This document shows, one piece after another, positions 12,155-24,564 of a stretch of 64,000 bases of DNA. The notes under the pieces are model-generated. The model saw only the letters and a program-made list of their open reading frames with translations, did no database searches and was not told where the DNA came from. Position 1 is the stretch's first letter. Each line of letters opens with the position of its first letter. The stretch is from Engraulis encrasicolus. Lineage: Eukaryota > Chordata > Actinopteri > Clupeiformes > Engraulidae. The stretch spans positions 57,548,426 through 57,612,425 of the forward strand of contig NC_085857.1 of assembly GCF_034702125.1 (NCBI RefSeq), read 5' to 3'. Both the position numbers and the translations under genes were made by a program.

Positions 12155-13586
12155 CAGAGCCGTATATAGAGAGAGTCTGGACAACTATGGGGTCGAACGT
12201 TCGAGCTATCCCGCTATTTTGATTGGTTCTGGGCTGGTCACATGTTTTATGGACGCCATTTTCGTTCCCCACGCTCCCATTAATGAGCATTATCAGATAT
12301 AAAAAACAACGCTTCACTATAATATTATAACATTATTATTATGACAAACTGTTGTGCATATGGCTGTAGTGCAGGGCCGGGTCAGGAGAAACAAACAGCA
12401 TCGTTTAACTCGTGACATAAACGGAGGATTTGGGACATGCATGGATATAAACTGGATATGGATTAAAGGTCAGAATTAATAACCGGAAAGCAGCAGATTT
12501 CTCCGTGTTGTGTGAGGTAAACGTATTTTCCCCCGTCGACTTTTGTTAACAATTAGGCTACTTTTGAAAGAAATAAATAGTCATGATGATGGCATGGGGT
12601 TATGTTTCTGTCATAGCTTGAAATTAGCTTGTCAACTCTTAATTGCCACCTGTAAGTAGGCCTATGCTATACTGTGAAAACATAACTTTGCCCACCAAGT
12701 TTATTATTTCTGTCGCGCTAATAAGGTCATTTACCCCTGCGATTTAAACTCACGTCCAGTCTCATACTATGAATATCCAGACTGCTACGAGCATCCAGAC
12801 TAGACTCGTCCTACTACAGTGGATTCCCTGATTGACGCTCCCAACGCAGGACGCTCCCCTGTCGGCTCGCTCCCACTAGCCAGACTATCGGTCCCACCGC
12901 CATATAACGGAGCTAGTTATCTTTTTGATGTGTAGTTTTTTTGTTTCTAACCCTAACCCTGACCTTAAACCTAACCCTAAATTGCTTGTATGTGGCAGTG
13001 TATGATAATACGTGAAATATAATCGGGTGGGACTACACGTCCGGGAGTGATAGAAACACCTGGGACTGCACGTCCGGGAGCGATCTCAGTTGGGAGTGTC
13101 CATCTACCACCGCTACAGAGACCTGCAACCCTGATTATGCACTGCTGAGTACATCGATATTTTAAAACCACTAAATCTCGACACAACGTGAAACTTTGGC
13201 GCAAGTATCACCAGGGTCCCTGTACATGAACTTGACCATCGTTGTGAATATTATGTATGTACATTATTTAAATATCGACTTTGACGTTGGCTGTACCTAG
13301 GCAACAACAACTCGGCAACGCTAGAATGCACTGCTGAGCACATCAAAACTATGCCGACAAAACCCGCTTTTAAGCAAACCCCTTCTATACGAACGAACTT
13401 GTTAACGTTTGTTTTCATATGTTGGGATCTTGATAATACTACAACCCAAGTTTGATGGTCTATATTTTAGATCCAGCGATTTTGACGGTATGCTGCCCAT
13501 AGGGTTACACTGTAGAATCCTCGGCGTGGGGAACGAAAATGGTGCCATGATTCGAGTTGGCCAGACTCTCTCTATATACGGCTCTG
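12155..13586 (+). mobile_element. P-element-like transposon with THAP start, deleted
   Basis: The left end CAGAGCCGTATATAGAGAGA and the right end TCTCTCTATATACGGCTCTG are exact inverted repeats of about 26 bp in full. The 8-bp duplication GGGCTGCG flanks the element at 12147-12154 and 13587-13594. Near the left end, an ATG at 12342 opens MTNCCAYGCSAG, the Cys-rich start of a THAP zinc finger, followed by a stop and then a Lys-Arg-Arg-Ile-Trp motif. THAP plus 8-bp duplications point to the P superfamily. The 1.4-kb element lacks the transposase catalytic core and is non-autonomous. Confidence 0.72.
12947..12981 (+). repeat. Short interstitial telomere-like repeat
   Basis: Degenerate CCCTAA units (ctaaccctaaccctgacc, then aaacctaaccctaa) lie inside the P-like element. 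They are too short and too diverged to mark a chromosome fusion. Confidence 0.6.
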
Positions 13587-14145
13587 GGGCTGCGCTCTCG
13601 ACAGTGCCCTCTAGGTGAACTGCAGGCATGGATTGAGTGACTTGACAGTCTGTAACTGTAACTGTGAAAATATGTTATGTAGAAAGTCCCAAATTTCAAC
13701 TATGTGACCCGAATGTCTTTTTTTCTGATGACAATGGTGATTCCAATAATGTGAATTCCCCAATTCATGTTTTTTTAGCTGGAAAGCCAAAAGTTGTAAA
13801 AAATAAGCTTAAACAAACAATTGGAATAGTAAAGAAGTTGGACAATGCATCTATAATCCATGACAGATTAACATTATTGATAAAATTATGGAAATAAATA
13901 AATAAATAAACTTTTTCATGCTATTCTAATAAAGTGGCCTGGAGCTGTATCTCAAATGTTTCAATTTCAATTGGGGGGTGCCAATATTTCTGCACATGCC
14001 ATTTTTATTTATCTTTTCATTTAGAAAAAAAAACTTTTCTAATCTAAATATCTTCAAACCTACCGAAGAGTAGACGAGGAGTAAAGACAATGTCCATTTT
14101 TGTTTTTACAGCATTAATATTTCCGTAGTGTTCTTCCGTCTAGGT

Positions 14146-15193
14146 CAGGGGTACTCAGGGCCAGTTTTTCAAAATTCCTCCCATTAAATGGCCAACAACA
14201 AAACATGATAAGGCCTTTGTCAGCACAAACCACGCACTCACAGCAGATTCCAGTAACAGGATGGGGGGGAAATTCTCTCATACGACTACAGGGCCTGCAT
14301 TTTCCTGGAGCACTGTTGGGTGAGGTGCCTGCCTTGCTCTCATTGCCACCCTTCATTTTTTTTAAATGACACAAGATTATTTGTTAGCCTAGATTTGCAG
14401 ACTACATCCATAAATATTTATTTCTTAGTGTGAAAACCAATAAGCCTGAAGATAACACTTTTCAAAAATGTTGCTTATTATGACTTTGTTTATGCAGCTC
14501 TCACATGGATACTGCATAATGCAATAATATCATGGACCCAGCAAAGAGGAGGACACCTCAGGTTTTGCCAACAAGAAAATGGCACATGTGATGCAATGTT
14601 GGTTAAATGCAACAGCCAATAATAAATTGTAAAGTTGCTCATAACTTTGTTTGTAGTCTTAAGAGGGGCTTAGCATTCCAAATGAATTATGTGGGGACTG
14701 TTTAAAAGTGTGAAAAGTTTATCCAGCAATTTGTTTTTAAGTAGGCTACCACTAGTTAGCTGCCAGCAGAGCTCAAACACAATTTGCCTTCATTTGTGTT
14801 AGCAACTAGCTACAGCTAGTGCTAAACCAATTCGAAGTCCTAACACACTGTTTGCAATGAAATGTGGACCATTACTTTCAAAAACGAGGCAAAGAGAACT
14901 TTGTAAATTATTTATTTACAAGTTCTGATACCGTCCTTCCCTTCTGTAGTCCACCTCACAACAACCTCTAATGCCACCCTCGTAGTCACTTCTGTTTGGA
15001 GCCTGCAGGGAGAAACTGATTGAGGGGGCGGGGCACGGCAAGCGTCTTCCTAGCGTCTGTGGCGCGATTTCAAAATAAGAGCCGGCAGCGCGATCGGACC
15101 AAAAAATGCCTTTCTTTTTTTCTTTTAATTTTTCTAAATTATTCGAGGGCCACAAATATAGATGCCCCGCGGGCCGCTATTTGAGTATAGGGG
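14146..15193. mobile_element. hAT-like non-autonomous element
   Basis: The left end is CAGGGGTACTCAGGGCC and the right end is GGGCCGCTATTTGAGTATAG, imperfect inverted termini. An exact 8-bp duplication GTCTAGGT lies at 14138-14145 and 15194-15201. The interior has no recognised transposase. It lies in intron 1 of the ZF gene. Confidence 0.65.
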
Positions 15194-15250
15194 GTCTAGG
15201 TATTTGAATTTAAGCTCTGGTTTCAAGTGTTGTACGCCTGTAACTATCTA

Positions 15251-18200
15251 TTGCAGTTTTTGCCTACTGCTTGCACACAATTTGCAAAATTTGGCTCATG
15301 TCAAAACTCTACACACAAGCCAAAAACTCTCAACACTTGGAGATAAACCCTGCACATATATGCCAACATGAAACTCTGCTATCAAAACCTAAACATTGCC
15401 ATAAAAACTTAACAATCTTTTGTCAAAATCTCACTTTCATGTCAAAAGACACACATTAGCACCAAATGAGAAAACAAAGTAGATCAACATTAAAACAGTT
15501 GTCTGCTTTATACAAAACACAGCAGTCTTTCTCTTTGTTACAGTCTATTCAGTCTCACAGAATGTACATCTTCACAAGACCCCAAAATGCAATACTGTAC
15601 ATTACATAACTGCACCTTACAGTGCAGGACATTCAACTGAAGCAAAATATAGGCCTATATCAAGCACACTCTACATCACGCTACATCACTCTAAACACAA
15701 CAGTGTGTAGGTGAGCTTATGAACCATTTGTTTGTCTATGGGGTATATTCACAAATTTTCAAACATCTAAATATGATATAAATATGTTTTTGATGTCAAC
15801 ATGCTGTAATGAAAATCATAGTCAATATACTTTGTTTGGGTAAGAGGTATGAGGTATTCTTCATGAAATACAATACATTTCCACAGACACAATATGCAGA
15901 TGACATCTGCATGACGCCATCAAAATGATATCATGTTCAATCAGTCAGTTTGCTCAAGTGCTTGGTTCTGTGATGATGAAGACAAAAGGTAACTCTAGGT
16001 GGCATGTATCAGGCTAGGTTTTACAATATGTGAGTCAGTCAATGCCATAGGCTACTCCATATTCTACTCTTCCGAACCGTTGTGCTATTTGTTGTTTTGT
16101 TTTGAGTGTAGGAAGGTGTGAATTTAGCATAGAAGCAATCAAAGTAAAACAAATAAATGTAAAATAAAATAAGTACAATGTAATATAAAGAATGCAACTT
16201 TATAACTGGCAGAATAGTGGTTAATTTTGAAAGCATGTGTTTTATTGTCTGTGTCTAAGTCTTGTCATACATCCAGTGTGTTTTGTTTTTTTAACAGATG
16301 TGTTTTCACAATGACAGTCTGAGATCTTACTTTTGAACAAAGTGTCTTGTGTACAAAATTGTGTGCAGACAGCTGGAGTCTGTGTGTTGTGTAAAGGAGC
16401 AAGTGCTTAACAAAACTGGTATGAAAGTGTAATGCTTGACTTTTGTTTAAAGTAATGCAATATGTGTTTAAGGCGAGACACGGCAGGTGAAATCATCGTT
16501 TTTTCATGCCCTGGTCAAATCTGAGATTTTGGGCTAGTTTGCATCCTTAACTTGTTGTCTTTCACACTGGTGTGAAGAAAACGTCTAAAAAACAGTATTA
16601 GATAGTTATTTTATTACATTTGGTAGACTTGCGCTTGTGATTTTTAGGTTGATCTGTCGTGTTTTTCCTCTTGTTACGCACAGTGTTTATTTGCAACCGT
16701 TGGGTTTTATATGCCTTCCGAGGTCTCGTTGGAAAGCTTGAGTCTTCCCGCATATAGTCATGTATTCCAAATAAGGATATTTCCGCTGTGTCAACCACCA
16801 ATCATTGATTTAGACAAGGCGAAAAAACCAGGAAGAGAAGGTTGAAACGAAATCCGATTGGCCGGAATGGGAGATTCGGCACTGTGATTGGTTCTAATCA
16901 GTCACGTGTCACTCTCGGCTGCAGTGGATTATTTTGGAGTGAGAAGTATCCAACGGAGCACTTCGTGTCTCCACTTCTTCAAGACGAATTGAAATTACAA
17001 GAGCCCGTGCTTACATGTAACAGAAAGCACGGAGAAACAATAAAGCAAACGACAATATATGTTTTAAAGTGAATTATTCGGTACGCTGTCGGCATTCGTT
17101 GGGCTCGCGTTTGCAATGCGTTGAGTACAGTTAGGTTACCCTCTCCTTGCACCACAACGAAATCTCTGTCAGTGCGCGTTTGAATTGAATAATCAACGAA
17201 TTGGTACTCATTGTACTGTTTATTTAACGTGTTGTGCGATGTAGCTCACAATTGACTCACATAGCCTAATAACCACTCTTGTATCTTGTTTTCGAGTGAA
17301 GTGCACAGGTAAACATGCCGAGGTTGTTCCGAGGTGAAACCAGCCTGGCGACTAACTCTGTGATATTTTTCTTCCAATAGACCAGTATTTCTTAAGTTGA
17401 TGGATATTGATTATTAGTCTATAATTGACTCCATTGGCACAGAAAATATTATTTCCTTCAACATTATGGAAAGGGGCTTGTGTCAACAGACTATCTTTGG
17501 ATGAGGTAGTTGACCACCACGCATTGCAAAGCAGAGAGGCTGCTTGTCATCCTGCAACATGCTCACTTCCCAAAGTCAGTAGCCTACAGGATATATGAAA
17601 AAAATTAAGCATGGGCAATAAAATACACCCTGCTATATATTTTAAGTGAAGTAAAAACAAAGAAACAAACAAAAGTAGAGCTTTATTCATTGGCCCAGTG
17701 GTGTGCACAGGCAGAGAAGGCCCTTTCATGAACAAACAGAGAAGTGTCCCAATTTAGTTGTAGCCTATCATGTGGGCTGTTGCCAATCACTGGCATCTAG
17801 CAAATAGAGACCATTACACCATTACAAGTATAGTAAAATAATCCTATCTTTAAGGGTAGCCTAGCAGGAAACATTCTGTTTGTCCATAGGCCGAAGCTTA
17901 AGCCAACCTTAACATAACCAAAAACTAAATAATAATTAGGTCTAGGGCCTATAGGCCTACTAAAACCATAGGCCTAATCATGATTAAAAATAAACATGGT
18001 TTATAACTCCTTGCTGTCACAAATAAGTAGGCCTATACCAGACTGTGCGGCTATTGTAGCGATAGGCCTATAGCTGTTCTGTCAAGTAGATGAGCTATAT
18101 TCAATTTCAGCCTATTCATTCTCAATATTAAGGACCCTTTTGTGTGATCTTTTGGAAATATTATGGCCAGTAATACATGTTTAGAGAGGTCAACATGAAC

Positions 18201-19286
18201 CTCTGATGCTATAACATCCATGGACCTACTCCACAGTTTGTGATTTTTAACCTGGCAGTTTCTGAGGCCTGTTAGGGCCTATTCTAACATATTGGTAGGC
18301 TATATGCAAATTGGAGGACCAGCCATTCACTTCACCAGTTGGTAAGTGAAATAGTATGCTTCAAGTGCACAAATATGGCCTAGATATAGGTGATTTCACT
18401 CCAAAATTGGTGTAGTGAATGGCTGGAAGAAATAGGGGGTACAGGATTGCAACCTCGAAAGCCAGATCACTGATGATGGCACGGTACATGCCATGTGGAT
18501 ACCATTAATGATAAAATAAAAATATTCACCTGTTTTAAATGCAATAGAGTTATCAGTTTTAGTGTAATACATGCATATATTCATCCTACATTCATCCTAA
18601 TGCCATTTTTTTATGTACGTTGTGGCTTTTACCAGAAATCTATGGCTTTTTGCCATACAAATCTTTAACGGCCATTTTCTCAAAATGAGGTTTTCCTCAC
18701 ACTCAAAGGCCTAAAACTCCACTTCTGTATGACTGACATACACCAAACTTTCCAGTCCTATTCCTGACTGTATATGGAAGATTCTGTCACAGGATTTTGT
18801 GGTTATATCATTCTAAGCCTGATTTATAGGACTTTTCCTCTTAAAATGAGGCGAAAAATCACATTTTCAGGGCTAATAGCAGTTTTTAAAGATTTTCTGG
18901 GAAACAAAATGAGATATCCATGAATCCCTGTGACAAAATCTTTTAAATAGCTGTAATAACACAATGAAAAAAGAATTTTGAGTCTAGCTCTTCCACATGT
19001 CAAGTTTTACACTTTTGAATATATATGCAAATTAGCGCATAATTAATTAAACATAGCCTAATTACCATATTTAAATATAAGATTTCAGAAAACTTCCAAT
19101 ACATTTTTTCTCCTATATGTATGAGTAATCCACTGGAAAAGTTTCATGGTGATATCTGCAAGTTATTTTTTTTAGCCTATTCACCTTTAGTGTCTCGCCT
19201 TAAGTTATAATACCAACAATTTAACGATATGCTACTTTGGTTTAAACATCGGCCTATAGTGTTTAAGCAGTAGGCAAAAACTGTAA
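15251..19286. mobile_element. TA-flanked 4-kb element with 22-bp inverted termini
   Basis: TTGCAGTTTTTGCCTACTGC (15251 on) is mirrored by GCAGTAGGCAAAAACTGTAA ending at 19286; over 22 bp only one position differs. A TA lies immediately outside both ends (15249-15250, 19287-19288), as for Tc1/mariner-type insertion. Most of the interior is a second element (16472-19199). No transposase was recognised in the remaining arms, which hold many short 'caaaactct'-type words. Confidence 0.6.
16472..19199. mobile_element. TTAA-flanked element, Kolobok-like, nested
   Basis: The termini are GGCGAGACAC (left) and GTGTCTCGCC (right), and the tetranucleotide TTAA flanks both (16468-16471 and 19200-19203). 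TTAA duplications are made by Kolobok and piggyBac transposases, and termini beginning GG fit Kolobok better. The right part has inverted-looking 'aaaatgagg' motifs. No transposase is recognised in the 2.7 kb. It is nested inside the TA-flanked element 15251-19286. Confidence 0.62.
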
Positions 19287-19340
19287 TACATGTAGAGCTG
19301 TAAACGTGTTATTTAGTAATGACCTTCCATCTCATTGCAG

Positions 19341-20329
19341 ATGATGATGCAGAATGGAATCCACAAATCAGAAATGGGAAACCTGTTGGCAGAAGAAAAG
19401 GAAAAAACACACCAAAAGGCCGTCCTCGAAAGAAACAACCGATTATTAATCTCAGCGAAAATCCTTACCAGTGCACTACCTGTGGAAAGGCCTTATCTGA
19501 CAAATATACGCTTATAAATCACCATCGTATCCACACAGGAGAAAAACCTTACCAGTGCACTACATGCGGAAAGTCTTTTTCAGACAAAGGTGCTTGTAAA
19601 GTACACAACAGGATCCATACTGGAGAAAAGCCTTACGAGTGTTCTACATGTGGAAAGTCCTATGCAGACAGACGTGATCTTAAGCGACACTACAGAGTTC
19701 ACACTGGAGAAAAGCCTTATCTGTGTACTACATGCGGAAAAACTTTTGCTACTAGCGGCTCTCTAAGCCAACACAATAAATTTCACACTGGGGTAAAGGA
19801 GCATGTTTGTCCTACCTGTGGAATGGGCTTTATAACGATTTCCGCCATGAAAAGGCATCAGAGAACTCACACCGGAGAAAAGCCACATCTGTGCACCACG
19901 TGTGGAACAACCTTTGCAACCATGTATCATCTTAAAAGACACCAGCAAGTCCACTCTGGAGAAAACCCTGAAAAAAGATATCAGTGCTCCACATGCCCAA
20001 AGGCCTTCGCAGAACGAAGCTGCTTGGAGAAACATGAGAGAGTCCACACTGGAGTAAAGCCATATCAGTGCACCACGTGTGGAAAGGCATTTAGAATCAA
20101 ACGTAAACTCACAGTTCACCTGAAAACGCATACTGGAGAAAGGCCATATCTGTGTTCCACATGTGGAAAGACCTTTGCCAGAAATGACCATCTCATTAGG
20201 CACCAACACACTCATTCAGGTGAGACGGCTGGTCAGAGTATGACTTTTGGGGATCTATTTCTTCCAGGAAACGCTTTAACTTTTCTTAAAGATATCCTAT
20301 GCAACTTTGACATAAACACACCGATATAA
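19341..20329 (+). CDS. Nine-finger C2H2 zinc-finger exon (terminal)
   Basis: The acceptor (catctcattgcag) ends at 19340, and the exon begins in phase 1, exactly matching the exon ending at 10272. It encodes a short basic linker (RRKGKN, RPRKK) and nine tandem C2H2 fingers of the Krueppel type joined mostly by TGEKP linkers, then a 35-residue hydrophobic tail and TAA. The DNA-reading residues (-1, 2, 3, 6) are DYTN, DGAV, DRDR, TGSQ, TSAR, TYHR, ESCK, IRKV and RDHR. Finger 2 has Cys at the usual core Leu. The product is most likely a sequence-specific nuclear DNA-binding protein. AATAAA at 20707-20712 can serve as the poly(A) signal. I cannot assign an orthologue among the many fish ZNF paralogues. 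Confidence 0.88.
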
Positions 20330-20730
20330 ACAACTTTATAGCGGCATCTAGTGGTTCTGCCGAAAATGTGCATTGAACTAGATAAGACAGACATTGGCTT
20401 CGAGATTATGTGCGAATTAAATTTCTTTGTCTTCTGTAATTAGCCAGATTCCCTTCTTGCATTCAGTACTCTCCACTTCTAAGGGGCTTTATAAATCATA
20501 TGTGCGATTCTCCCCCTTGCTTATGAGTTCGCTGCTTCGTAATTCACTTCACACAACTGCAATCATGTTTGCACTTCCCTCAGATGGATATGATCCACTT
20601 GTTCTCGGCAGATATCCCCGTCTTTATTTCACATTTCCAGCAACTATAGGCCTATAGTACCCGTACATTAGAAGAACGAGGAAACAAAAGGCTATTTTGT
20701 TGTCATAATAAAGATTTCGAAGTCGAGGTG
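20330..20730 (+). other. 3' UTR of the nine-finger transcript
   Basis: Follows the stop codon and ends near an AATAAA at 20707-20712. It contains short open frames without features. Confidence 0.5.
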
Positions 20731-21574
20731 ACAAGACGCGTTTTTATCTTGTGTGGTGTTGAAAGTGAAAGTGGACATCCATACGCCGGCTCGAGATCAC
20801 GTTTTGTCTCCTCTTCATCGGCAACAACATAGGCCTATATTTTTAGCCTCGCTCGTCTGATTGTGTCCTTTGACATCAAATAAAATGTGCGACATCAGAT
20901 TTCAACTCGTATACATTTGTGTAGCTTTGTAAACTAAACGAGGTGGCGTGGGTTTTGAGAATGCTAATGCATAAATCCCAGTGTACTGAATGAATGATAA
21001 AATCCCCATCTTTTGGCGTTCGGCTCTCTCCGGTTTGAAGCCCTTTTCCAATGTTCACACAAGTGATTTATTTGCCTGTCCAAACCTTTCATCTCAATTA
21101 TCTTGTGATTTATTTGCAGTCCCATTCATTGTTTTCACCGCATGCCAGCGTGATATTTTACAATCAGCTAGCCAGCCAGACCAGTAGCCAGCTTTCAGCA
21201 AGCTGCTGCTGCTTAGTTAGCAAACGAAGGGGAATAGGTCTCGCTCCGCTCATACAGCATAGAAATCTAGACGCCCCTAGCGGCCGCAAATTCCACAACA
21301 ACAAAAGGCGCGGCGCCGCCAGGCAAAACTGCAAGTGCTGTTTCGGAGCAGGAGCACTAGGCGGTGATGGAAATATTGCCATTTCCCCCATAACGGGTCA
21401 GTCAAGCAAAACCTTGAGTACCAAGCCATTTCATGACTATGAAAAAGTTGCATAGTGTTTCTTTAATATCTTGGTCATTTCAAGTCAATTCACACGGCCT
21501 CCCTCCCCACATGACTATCTTTGATTTGCCTGCTTTTTTCATGTACAGGCAACAATTCATGCAGCGTCGGGGGG
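20731..21574. other. Non-coding; dispersed repeat fragment
   Basis: No gene is seen. The words 'tctagacgcccctag' (21269) and 'gcatagtgtttctttaat' (21451) look like parts of a dispersed repeat, and 'tctagacgcccctag' recurs at 22772 inside the palindromic element. Confidence 0.4.
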
Positions 21575-21918
21575 TTCTAACACCCACCAACGTAATAACT
21601 TCCCACTAACGTAATAACCCTGCCAACGTAATTAAAAAGTGTGCATTTCAAATGTAATAGCCCGGCCAACATAATAACTTCCTGCCAACTTAATAATTCT
21701 TGCCTCCTGCCAACGTAATACACAGCTTCCTGCCAACATAATAAGTATTACGTTGGCAGGAAATTATTACGTTGGTGGGAAGTATGACACCCACCAACAT
21801 AATAACTTCCCACCAATGTAATAAAAAAATGCATTTCATAATGCAAAACATAATCATTTCCAGCCAACATAATAATTCTTGCCTCCTGCCAACATAATAG
21901 ACAGCTTTCTGCCAACTT
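21575..21918. repeat. CCAACGTAATAA motif cluster (left)
   Basis: More than ten copies of CCAAC(G/A)TAATAA, spaced by short variants of 'cttcc' or 'ccctg' and present in both orientations, so parts of it fold back (tattacgttggcagg). The first ~110 bp match, as reverse complement, the cluster at 26440-26620. Confidence 0.8.
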
Positions 21919-21922
21919 AATT

Positions 21923-23932
21923 GGGTCATTCCATGTCAATTCACACGCCTTCCCCACATGACCCTCTCCGATTTAGCCGATATCTCACATACAGGTACCT
22001 TTTGATGTCAATTGAAAGAATACCAAGTATTAGCACCCTACGTCTAACGGTTGCGGAGATGAAGCCCTCCAAAGTTGGGGTGCCATGCCCACTTTTCAAG
22101 CCTGTGAATTGCATACAAAATTTACAAGCAGATTTTGACACCTCTTTTTTTCGTTTGAAGGAAGATACAGGCCTAAAAATCACCATGGCCCCTCAATATG
22201 ACCCTGTCTACCAGATGATGTACTTAAAAATGTCATGCCTTGATTATTTTTGGCTATATTAAGCCTGAAAAACTGAATTAGTGAAATGTGTGTTGAAGAG
22301 TCTTGCCACTTTGGGGTTCCAGATCTTGGAAACTATGTATGCTTTGGGAGTTATAATTGATTTTCCATCATATTTGGGAACTGTACAGTGTATTCCAAAA
22401 AAAGTAGGGCACTCAGCCTTTTAATGATGGAATAGGAGGGAATCAAAAACAGCTTTTGGACAAAATGACCTTACGGTACCCTCTACTTCAGGCCTCAAAT
22501 TAACCATGTGGGCACTTGATGACTGGAACGCCCTTTTAACCCCATGTACAGTATCACTGTATCAAACATTCAAGCTTGGAAAAATGTTGTTTTTCAAAGT
22601 TCTTCATATTAATCTTGGCCTTCAAAGTATATGTCTTTGTCTATGTCTTATCACAGTGTCTGGTTTGTCTGCTGCCATCTGCTGGTCAAAAAACGCAACA
22701 ACAGTGTAATTTAAGAAAACAAAAGGGGTTGGAAAGTCTTGCCCATAATTTACCAATAAAGTAGCCGAGAAATCTAGACGCCCCTAGGGGTTAAGCTTGC
22801 TAGGCTACCAATGAAGCACTTTAATTCTACAGTATATTGCTATATATTAATTATGATTTTAACGCGCATTATGCAGAATGCTCAATCATGATAACATTTC
22901 TACCAGGACACCCCCACCCCCATGTCTGGTAGAAATGTAGTGCAGGGTGAGGCCATCTTGGGACTGGCATCATGATTGAGCATTAATCAGTCACACTTAG
23001 GAAATTATTTAAACTAGAAATATTCATCATGCTTGTTAAAATCATAAATATATAGCAATATACTGTATAATAATTACAGTGCTTTATTGGTTAATTATGG
23101 GCAAGATTTTCCAGCCCCTTTTGTTTTCTTACATTACGCTGTTGTTACTTTTTTTGACCAGCAGATGGCAGCAGACAAAACAGACACTGTGATACGATAT
23201 AGAGAAAAACACATATATTTTGAAGGCCAAGATTAATATGAAGAACTTTGAAAAACAAAGTTTTTCCAAGCTTGAATGTTTGATACAGTGCTACTGTACA
23301 TGGGGTTAAAAGGGCGTTCCAGTCATCAAGTGCCCACATGGTCAATTTGAGGCCTGAAGTAGAGGGTACCGTAAGGTCATTTTGTCCCAAAGCTGTTTTT
23401 AAGTCCCTCCTATTTTATCTTTTAAAGTCTGAGCGCCCTACTTTTTCTTGAATACACTGTACAGTTACCAAATATGATGGAAAATCAATTATAACTCCCA
23501 AAGCATGCATAGTTTCCAAGATCTGGAACCCCAAAGTGGCAAGACTCTTCAACATGCATTTCACTAATTCAGTTTTTAAGGCTTAATATAGCCAAAAATA
23601 ATCAAGGCATGCCATTTGTAAGTACATCATCCGGTAGACAGGGTCATATTGAGGGGCCATGGTGATTTTTAGGCCTGTATCTTCCTTCAAACTAAAAGCA
23701 GAGGTGTCAAAATCTGCTTGTAAATTTTGTATGCAATTCACAGGCTTGAAAAGTGGGCATGGCACCCCAACTTTGGAGGGCTTCATCTCCGCAACCGTTG
23801 GACGTAGGGCACTAATACTTGGTATTCTTTCAATTGACATCAAAAGGTACCTGTATGTGAAATATTGGGTTAATCGGAGAGGGTCACCTGGGGAGATTCT
23901 AGGGAATCATGTGAATTGACATGGAATGACCC
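21923..23932. repeat. 2-kb long-palindrome (foldback) element flanked by AATT
   Basis: The left end GGGTCATTCCATGTCAATTC and its mirrored right end bound two arms of about 1 kb that are reverse complements with scattered differences, meeting near 22920. AATT lies just outside both ends (21919-21922, 23933-23936), a possible 4-bp duplication. ORFs in the two arms (22506 on +, 23145 on -) are the same sequence read twice, not two genes. A second copy starts at 63890. Confidence 0.8.
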
Positions 23933-23936
23933 AATT

Positions 23937-24060
23937 ACGTTGGCAGGAAATTATTATGTTGGTTGGAAGTGTAACACCAACCAACGTAATAACTTCCTAC
24001 CAATGTAATAACCCTGCCAACGTAATAACCCTGCCAAAGTAATGAAAAGTAATGTAAATA
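23937..24060. repeat. CCAACGTAATAA motif cluster (middle)
   Basis: Further CCAACGTAATAACC units continue directly from the palindrome, indicating that the palindrome inserted into an existing cluster. Confidence 0.75.
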
Positions 24061-24351
24061 GCCCCACTATACACACAGTTCTGAAAAATAATAAAGAAAT
24101 AGTGATGGCGACAAAGTCTACATGCAAGTGCAACCTTAATGCAGTTAAACTTAAAGGGTTTGTTTAGTTTTGTATAAATTCCTTACTAAATTTTACCCAT
24201 TTCTTTCAATGGCAGGAAAAATACCCTATATGTCATGTTCCCCCTTCCCCTGTTTGCTAAACTGACTAAAAATACACACAATGCAACATTATATTATTAT
24301 TATTATGCTATACTTATTATCATCAATATCTTGTAATGGGTCTGTATGATG

Positions 24352-24506
24352 GCCAGGACCTGAAAAGCTGACCTATTCTCATACACTTGGTCAGGACTTG
24401 AAAAGCTGGCCTATTCTCATACACTTGGGCAGGACTTGAAAAGCTGGCCTATTCTCATACACTTGGGCAGGACTTGAAAAGCTTGCCTATTATCATGCAC
24501 TTGACC
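24352..24506 (+). repeat. ~39-bp minisatellite, about four units
   Basis: Units of 'aggacttgaaaagctggcct' then 'attctcatacacttgggc' repeat head to tail, with the outer units most diverged. Confidence 0.85.
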
Positions 24507-24564
24507 TTCTGCAATTTCCAGCTTTTTGTCACTATACATGGGTTCTCAATTTTTGTTTTCCCCT

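Noticed and set aside
12947..12981. Telomere or chromosome-fusion scar
   Set aside because: Only a few degenerate units lie inside a transposon; this is not enough for a telomere claim.
19763..20215. 150-residue minus-strand ORF opposite the nine-finger exon
   Set aside because: It is the shadow of the repeated zinc-finger code on the other strand.
22506..23390. Two similar ORFs starting Met-Trp-Ala-Leu-Asp-Asp-Trp in opposite directions
   Set aside because: They are the two arms of the same palindrome; similarity comes from the inverted repeat, not from gene duplication, and no domain is seen.
24352..24506. CRISPR-like regularly spaced repeat
   Set aside because: The units are contiguous tandem repeats without unique spacers, in a eukaryotic genome.
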